A DNA stretch of 5,699 nt, taken from contig JAEZBP010001203.1 in the NCBI GenBank assembly GCA_023427125.1, positions 1 through 5,699 of the forward strand, given 5' to 3'. The position numbers were made by a program, and so were the translations under genes. The notes beneath the pieces are model-generated. The model had not been told where the DNA came from and searched no databases. It was given only the letters and a program-made list of their open reading frames with translations. The stretch comes from Pseudomonadota bacterium. GTDB taxonomy: Bacteria > Myxococcota_A > Polyangia > Polyangiales > Sandaracinaceae. This document shows, in pieces, positions 1-3,850 of the stretch; the first letter of the stretch is position 1; each line of letters opens with the position of its first letter.

Positions 1-1008
1 CCGGTGCACGCGCCAGGTGTCGAGCGCGCGCCGGAACGCGAGCGCGCTCGCGGGGCGCGCGGAGGGCTCGCGCGAGGTCGCCCAGGTCGCGAGCGCCGCG
101 AGCTCCTCGGGGACGTCGTCCGGGTACGCCGGGGCCCGGCTGGCGAAGGCCGACACGAGGGCCGCCGACACGCTGTCGGCGGCGTGAGGCGGCTTGCCCG
201 TGAGGATCTCGTGCAGCGTCGCGCCGAGGAGGTAGACGTCGGTGCGCACCGTGACCTGCGTCGGATCGCCGAAGACCAGCTCCGGCGCCATGTAGGCGGG
301 GGTCCCCACGACGGCGGCCGGCGCACCGGCCTCGCGCTCTTGCGGGAGCGAGGCCACGCCCCAGTCGGCGAGGTACACGTCGCCGTCGGCGCCGATGAGC
401 ACGTTCTCCGGCTTGACGTCGCGGTGGATGACGCCACGGGCGTGCGCGTAGTGCAGCGCGTTGGCGACGTGGGCGAGCACATCGACGTGAAAGCCCGTGC
501 GCTCACCCCGCGCCAGGCCGAGCCGATCCCACCACGTCGCATCCGGATCCTGGAGCAGCGCGCGCCACTCCACGCCCTCGATGTGCTTCATGACCAGGAC
601 GACGTCGCCCTCCTCGTCGCGCCCGATGGCGTGCACCGGGACGATGTTCGGGTGCTCGAGACGGCCCATCGTGCGGGCCTCCACGCGAAGCGCGGCGCTG
701 CCAAGCTCCCGGTCGCGCGCGACCTTCACCGCGACCTCACGGCCGATGGAGCGCTGGCGCGCGAGCATCACGCGTCCGCGTCCGCCCTCGCCCAGCACCC
801 GAACGAGCTCGAGGTCGGCGTCGCGGCTCGTGCTGCCCGCAGCGAGATCGCCGTCGAGCGCGATGCGCGGGAGCGAGTCGGCGGCCGCCGCCTCGTCCGA
901 TGGTCGGACCTCTGGGCCGCGGGGGAGCTGAATCGTGGCGTCCGACGGGACGCTCGGGTCCTTCTCCAGGAGCGTCGCGGCGGCCGGGGGGAGCGGCTCG
1001 ATGGGCAC
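1..1008 (-). CDS. Serine/threonine protein kinase (Hanks type, PknB-like), C-terminal end cut off by the window
   Basis: Translating the minus strand from a GTG at 1008 gives 336 residues with no stop before the window edge. All the kinase hallmarks are present: the glycine loop GEGGRG (residues 73-78), the AVK lysine (K95), a helix-C glutamate (E110), the catalytic HRDVKPEN (D197, K199, N202), a metal-binding DWG instead of DFG (215-217), APE (241-243), D257 in TDVYLLG, and R318 near the end of the C-lobe. The family transfers phosphate from ATP to Ser/Thr of partner proteins, so this one should be active. The first ~65 residues form an Ala/Pro/Asp-rich, probably disordered extension. GTG 1008 is the only ATG/GTG/TTG in frame between the upstream stop (1108-1110) and the glycine loop, although no good ribosome binding site precedes it. 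No membrane segment is visible; myxobacterial relatives often carry sensor repeats or a membrane segment after the kinase, which would lie outside. It is divergent from the FHA-type sigma-54 activator, a likely partner (inference). Confidence 0.95.
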   Translation of the reverse strand, partial: MPIEPLPPAAATLLEKDPSVPSDATIQLPRGPEVRPSDEAAAADSLPRIALDGDLAAGSTSRDADLELVRVLGEGGRGRVMLARQRSIGREVAVKVARDRELGSAALRVEARTMGRLEHPNIVPVHAIGRDEEGDVVLVMKHIEGVEWRALLQDPDATWWDRLGLARGERTGFHVDVLAHVANALHYAHARGVIHRDVKPENVLIGADGDVYLADWGVASLPQEREAGAPAAVVGTPAYMAPELVFGDPTQVTVRTDVYLLGATLHEILTGKPPHAADSVSAALVSAFASRAPAYPDDVPEELAALATWATSREPSARPASALAFRRALDTWRVHR

Positions 1009-1123
1009 GACCGGGAAGCATAGTGTCCCTCGCGGGGGACGCAGGGTGTTCCCACGCCTTCGTCGCTCGGGCCTGCGACTCGGTCGGCCCCTCGCACAAC
1101 AGTTGTGCTACACACGTTCGCTC
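1009..1123. promoter_or_regulatory. Divergent intergenic region between kinase and sigma-54 activator genes
   Basis: These 115 bases separate the two divergent start codons and must hold the promoters of both genes unless transcripts begin further upstream. I see no convincing -35/-10 pair for sigma-70 and no correctly spaced GG-N10-GC sigma-54 element. The one clear structure is a perfect palindrome near the activator start. Neither start codon has a strong Shine-Dalgarno sequence: the activator ATG is preceded by CACGTTCGCTC, and the kinase GTG has a GAGGGA only about 18 bases upstream. Leaderless or short-leader transcripts are therefore possible. Confidence 0.6.
1094..1108. repeat. Perfect 15-base palindrome, candidate operator
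   Basis: GCACAACAGTTGTGC consists of two 7-base arms that are exact inverted copies around one central base. It lies 15 bases before the activator's ATG and 85 bases before the kinase's start. It is AT-richer than its surroundings. Size and symmetry fit a binding site for a dimeric helix-turn-helix protein. The Fis-type regulator encoded next to it is the obvious candidate (autoregulation), but a different regulator is equally possible. Its position so close to the start codon favours repression over enhancer-type activation of the activator gene. The function is inference; the symmetry is directly seen. Confidence 0.55.
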
Positions 1124-2443
1124 ATGCGGGAACGGAACGCCGCGAGCTCCACGCTGACCCTCCAGCAAGGCGCGCGCGTGGTCCGCCTCCGCCACCACGT
1201 GCAGCTGGCCTGGGTCGACCAGAATGGCGAGCACACGCAGCTCGTCCGCGAGCCCGCCGTGCTCGGCAGCGCGGACGGCGCCCTCCTGCGCATCGTCGAC
1301 CCCACCGTCTCGCGGCTGCACGCAGAGATCGCGTGGCGCGACTCCATGCCGTGGATACGCGATCTCGGGAGCCGCAACGGCACCGTCGTCGACGGCGTCC
1401 GGGTCGACGCGGCGCAGCTCGGTGCACGGACCACCCTCCGGCTCGGGGAGACGGTGGTCGACGCGCGCTTGGCCGACGAGGAGGAGCAGGTCCCCCTCTG
1501 GCCTGTCGAGTCGTTCGGTCCGCTGTGGGGCGCCACGCCGGCGATGCGCGAGGCCTTCGCGCGGCTCGCACGTATCGCGCGCTCGGACGCCACGGCGCTC
1601 ATCCTCGGTGAGACGGGCACCGGCAAGGAGCTGGCGGCGCGCGCGATACACGACGCGAGCGCGCGCGCCAAGGGTCCGTTCATCACCGTCGACTGCACGT
1701 CGGTTCCGGACACGCTCTTCGAGTCGGAGCTCTTCGGACACGCGCGCGGCGCGTTCACGGGCGCGACCTCGGCGCGCGAAGGCGCGATCGAGGCGGCGGA
1801 CGGCGGCACGCTCTTCCTCGACGAGGTGGGCGAGCTCCCGCTGTCGATGCAGCCCAAGCTCCTGCGCGCGCTCGAGCAGAAGATGGTGCGCCGCGTCGGC
1901 GAGTCGCAGCACCGGACCATCGACGTGCGCTTCATCGGCGCCACGCACCGCAACCTCGCCGAGCTCGTCGGGCAGGGCGCGTTCCGCGAAGACCTCTACT
2001 TCCGACTCGCGGTGCTGCCGGTGGAGCTCCCGCCGCTGCGCCAGCGGCGCGCGGACATCTCGCTGCTCGCGGAGCGCTTCTTCCCGGCGGGGGCGCGGGA
2101 GGCGACGCCCGAGCTGCTCGCATGGATGATGGAGCAGCCGTGGCGCGGCAACGTCCGCGAGCTGCGCAACTTCGTGGAGCGGGCGATGGCGCTCGGCCCC
2201 AAGGAGGCCCGCGCCATCGCGGGCCCGGTGCGCGCCGCGCCCGTCGACGACCTGCTGCCGCCGCCCTCGATCGATCGTCCCTTCAAGGACGTGCGCGACG
2301 AGTGGATGACGCACCTCGAGCGCGAGTACGTGCGCGGCTGGCTGGAGCGCACGGGCGGCAACCTCACCGCCGCCGCGGACGCGATGGGCCTCAACCGCAC
2401 GTACGTGCATCGGCTCGTGAAGAAGCACGGGCTCGACCGTTGA
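1124..2443 (+). CDS. FHA-domain sigma-54-dependent transcriptional activator (enhancer-binding protein)
   Basis: This 439-residue protein has three parts. Residues ~20-115 are an FHA domain, with S63/R64/H66 in VSRLHAE and the GSRNGT signature at 82-87. Residues ~130-350 are a sigma-54 AAA+ domain, with Walker A GETGTGKE (162-169), an intact GAFTGA sigma-54 contact loop (209-214), Walker B GTLFLDE (228-234), the arginine-finger segment FREDLYFR (287-294) and sensor II RGNVREL (341-347). Residues ~403-437 are a Fis-type helix-turn-helix, GGNLTAAADAMGLNRTYVHR. The family hydrolyses ATP to open sigma-54 RNA polymerase promoters. The FHA domain replaces the usual receiver domain and should read phosphothreonine, which links it to Ser/Thr kinases; such FHA activators are characteristic of myxobacteria. 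The open frame extends upstream to 935, but that part overlaps the kinase N-terminus antisense. ATG 1124 leaves a full FHA domain and a normal length. The position after GG in the FHA strand-3/4 loop is Ser49 where many FHA domains have Arg. Confidence 0.95.
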   Translation: MRERNAASSTLTLQQGARVVRLRHHVQLAWVDQNGEHTQLVREPAVLGSADGALLRIVDPTVSRLHAEIAWRDSMPWIRDLGSRNGTVVDGVRVDAAQLGARTTLRLGETVVDARLADEEEQVPLWPVESFGPLWGATPAMREAFARLARIARSDATALILGETGTGKELAARAIHDASARAKGPFITVDCTSVPDTLFESELFGHARGAFTGATSAREGAIEAADGGTLFLDEVGELPLSMQPKLLRALEQKMVRRVGESQHRTIDVRFIGATHRNLAELVGQGAFREDLYFRLAVLPVELPPLRQRRADISLLAERFFPAGAREATPELLAWMMEQPWRGNVRELRNFVERAMALGPKEARAIAGPVRAAPVDDLLPPPSIDRPFKDVRDEWMTHLEREYVRGWLERTGGNLTAAADAMGLNRTYVHRLVKKHGLDR

Positions 2444-2448
2444 TCAGC

Positions 2449-3117
2449 TCACGACTTCTGGCACGCGCGCAGCTGGATGTAGGGAGCGATCGCTCCGGTG
2501 TCCGCGGTGCCGCTCGTCGTCTGCAGAGCATCCCCCGTGTACATGCTCCTCGTCGCTTCGAGAGTGAGGGGTCGCCGGCTGCCGCCTCCCGAGACCCCCG
2601 CGCTGCTGCCGTAGTCGTACACGGCCGCCTGCGCGCTCCCGACCGCATCGCTGGTGAACGAGTACCACGTGTGGCTGCCATCATTGTAGCGAGCCCATTG
2701 GTGCCGATGCGCGATGCCGTGGGTGTGCGTGCGGTTCTCGAGATTCGTCATCGGCGTCGCGCCGACGGTGCCGCCCACCGTGCCTCCGCTCGGGGCCGCG
2801 ACGACGTAGCGCCCGTTCGCGGCGCCGTACGCGGTCCACCCGGTCGGGCAGCCCGCCGTCGCGAAGAAGGCGATCGTACCTGCCGGCACCAGCTCACCGG
2901 TGCGGCTCTCGATCACCGCGAGTCGCGCGTGCACGTCGTTCACCGCCTCTTCGAGGGCGTCGAAGTTCGCGTTCACCTCGCTTGCCCGCGCCGGGCGGTT
3001 CGGCGCGAAGACGTTCGGGACCTCCACGGGCCAGATCACGGCCGAGTACGCGGGCACCGTCCAGATCAGCAGCGCCGCGATCCCCGCGGCCAAGCACGCT
3101 CTCCAACGTCGATCCAT
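2449..3117 (-). CDS. Exported tail-collar-like protein, paralogue A
   Basis: This 222-residue protein starts with a classical signal peptide: MDRRWR, a hydrophobic stretch at ~8-22, and a likely cleavage after VPAYS (residue 25). Next come the motif ANRPARASEVNANF with a P for the first residue pair (39-52) and a short heptad-like stretch to ~72 (coiled-coil candidate). The C-terminal domain opens with VPAGTIAFFA (77-86), CPTGW (90-94) and NGRYVV (101-106). This is the pattern of phage tail-collar / microcystin-dependent-protein domains, where a G-x-I-x-x-F-A...P-x-G-W strand set opens the fold. It also has HTHGIAHRH (131-139) and ends in IAPYIQLRACQKS. The only two cysteines after the signal peptide are C90 and C219, a likely disulfide. 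Role: probably an extracellular or periplasmic trimeric fibre-tip or adhesin (inference). It is last in a three-gene run, 25 bases after paralogue B. Its stop lies 5 bases from the stop of the convergent activator gene. Confidence 0.85.
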   Translation of the reverse strand: MDRRWRACLAAGIAALLIWTVPAYSAVIWPVEVPNVFAPNRPARASEVNANFDALEEAVNDVHARLAVIESRTGELVPAGTIAFFATAGCPTGWTAYGAANGRYVVAAPSGGTVGGTVGATPMTNLENRTHTHGIAHRHQWARYNDGSHTWYSFTSDAVGSAQAAVYDYGSSAGVSGGGSRRPLTLEATRSMYTGDALQTTSGTADTGAIAPYIQLRACQKS

Positions 3118-3122
3118 CTCGT

Positions 3123-3128
3123 CTCCTC
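3123..3128 (-). promoter_or_regulatory. Ribosome binding site of paralogue A
   Basis: GAGGAG on the minus strand lies 5 bases before the ATG at 3117 and within the 25-base gap after paralogue B's stop. It supports translation from this ATG as a downstream gene of one operon. There is no room for a separate promoter outside coding sequence. Confidence 0.75.
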
Positions 3129-3142
3129 GTCTCGATCCACGT

Positions 3143-3838
3143 TCACGACTTCGAGCACGCGCGGAGCTGAATGTAGGGGGCGATCGCCGAGCGGCTGACC
3201 TCGCCGCTGCTCGCCGCAGACGCGCCGCTCGTGCGCAGGACCACGGTCGGGTCGCCCCCGTTCCGCAGCAGCGCGTAGTAGCCGCTGTTACCGTTGTCGA
3301 AGTCGCGGATGAAGCCGTTGATGTTGCCGAGCGAACCCGCCGCGTCGTAGCTCTGCCAATGATTGCTCGCGGTGTCGAACCGTGCCCAGGCGTGGTCGTG
3401 GGCGATCGAGTGCGTGTGCGAGGCGTCCTCGCGATCGTCCATCGCGTCGCCGCCGACGGTCGCGCCCGCCGTGCCCGCGCCGGTCACCGCCACCACGTAT
3501 CGGCCGTTCGCGGCGGCGTACTCGGTCCAGCCGGCGGGGCAGGACCCCGCCGCGAAGAACGCGACGGTCCCCGGTGGGACGAAGTCGTCGCGGCCCTCGA
3601 GGGTCTCGATGCGCCGGAGGTTCGCGTTGATGCCGTCCGCCATCGCCTGGAAGTTCGCGTTGATCTCGCTGGCACGAGCCGGTCGATTCGCCACGAAGGT
3701 ATGGGGGACGAATGTGTCGGATCGGGCGGGCCATGCCCACGCGAAGAACGCGACCAGCCCCGCGCCAGTGAGCGCCCAACGCATTCGCCGGTGCGCGCGC
3801 GTCAGCTTCGTGACAGTGTCCAATAATTGCTGATCCAT
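3143..3838 (-). CDS. Exported or membrane-anchored tail-collar-like protein, paralogue B
   Basis: This 231-residue protein has the same architecture as the next gene. Residues 1-20 are polar with a basic end (AHRRMR), followed by a hydrophobic segment at ~21-36 and PARS-D (37-41). This is either a long signal peptide or a non-cleaved anchor. The conserved ANRPARASEINANF motif spans 50-63, with a helical stretch to ~83. The collar-like core opens with VPPGTVAFFA (87-96), CPAGW (100-104) and NGRYVV (111-116). The histidine cluster HTHSIAHDH is at 141-149, and the end is IAPYIQLRACSKS. The only cysteines are C100 and C228. Start choice: ATG 3838 has GAGGAG 6 bases upstream, and an in-frame GTG at 3856 would put that site inside the coding region. 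It begins 10 bases after the stop of the Cys-rich gene. A and B agree closely at the motifs but differ strongly between the His cluster and the C-terminus. Function is not established; a surface fibre or adhesin is inferred from the fold. Confidence 0.85.
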   Translation of the reverse strand: MDQQLLDTVTKLTRAHRRMRWALTGAGLVAFFAWAWPARSDTFVPHTFVANRPARASEINANFQAMADGINANLRRIETLEGRDDFVPPGTVAFFAAGSCPAGWTEYAAANGRYVVAVTGAGTAGATVGGDAMDDREDASHTHSIAHDHAWARFDTASNHWQSYDAAGSLGNINGFIRDFDNGNSGYYALLRNGGDPTVVLRTSGASAASSGEVSRSAIAPYIQLRACSKS

Positions 3839-3844
3839 CGCCGC

Positions 3845-3850
3845 CTCCTC
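3845..3850 (-). promoter_or_regulatory. Ribosome binding site of paralogue B, overlapping the upstream stop codon
   Basis: GAGGAG on the minus strand lies 6 bases before ATG 3838 and shares two bases with the TGA stop of the Cys-rich gene (3849-3851). This tight packing decides the start of paralogue B and suggests translational coupling with the gene before it. Confidence 0.75.

Noticed and set aside
4..1023. 339-residue plus-strand open frame opposite the kinase
   Set aside because: Low-complexity Arg-rich translation with no motif; the minus strand carries an unambiguous kinase.
1041..1054. Sigma-54-like element on the minus strand, TGGGAACACCCTGC, before the kinase
   Set aside because: The GG and GC are 9 bases apart instead of 10, and the flanking consensus is poor.
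935..1123. Upstream extension of the activator by 63 residues
   Set aside because: It would overlap the kinase N-terminus antisense, and its sequence has no FHA similarity. ATG 1124 gives a complete domain set.
737..2428. 563-residue minus-strand open frame antisense to the activator gene
   Set aside because: It is rich in Arg/Ala/His with no domain motif, lies opposite a gene with perfect FHA/AAA+/HTH motifs, and runs out of frame over the kinase start. It is a shadow of high third-position GC.
2122..3198. 358-residue plus-strand open frame running over the activator end and paralogue A
   Set aside because: Frame-shifted relative to the activator and antisense to a protein with a signal peptide, RBS and clear collar motifs; Arg-rich shadow. 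The same applies to 2900-3826.
2449..3838. Collar-like genes as remnants of a prophage tail module
   Set aside because: Both have N-terminal export segments and sit in an operon with a Cys-rich secreted protein. No other phage gene, integrase or attachment site is visible. The wider context was not available.
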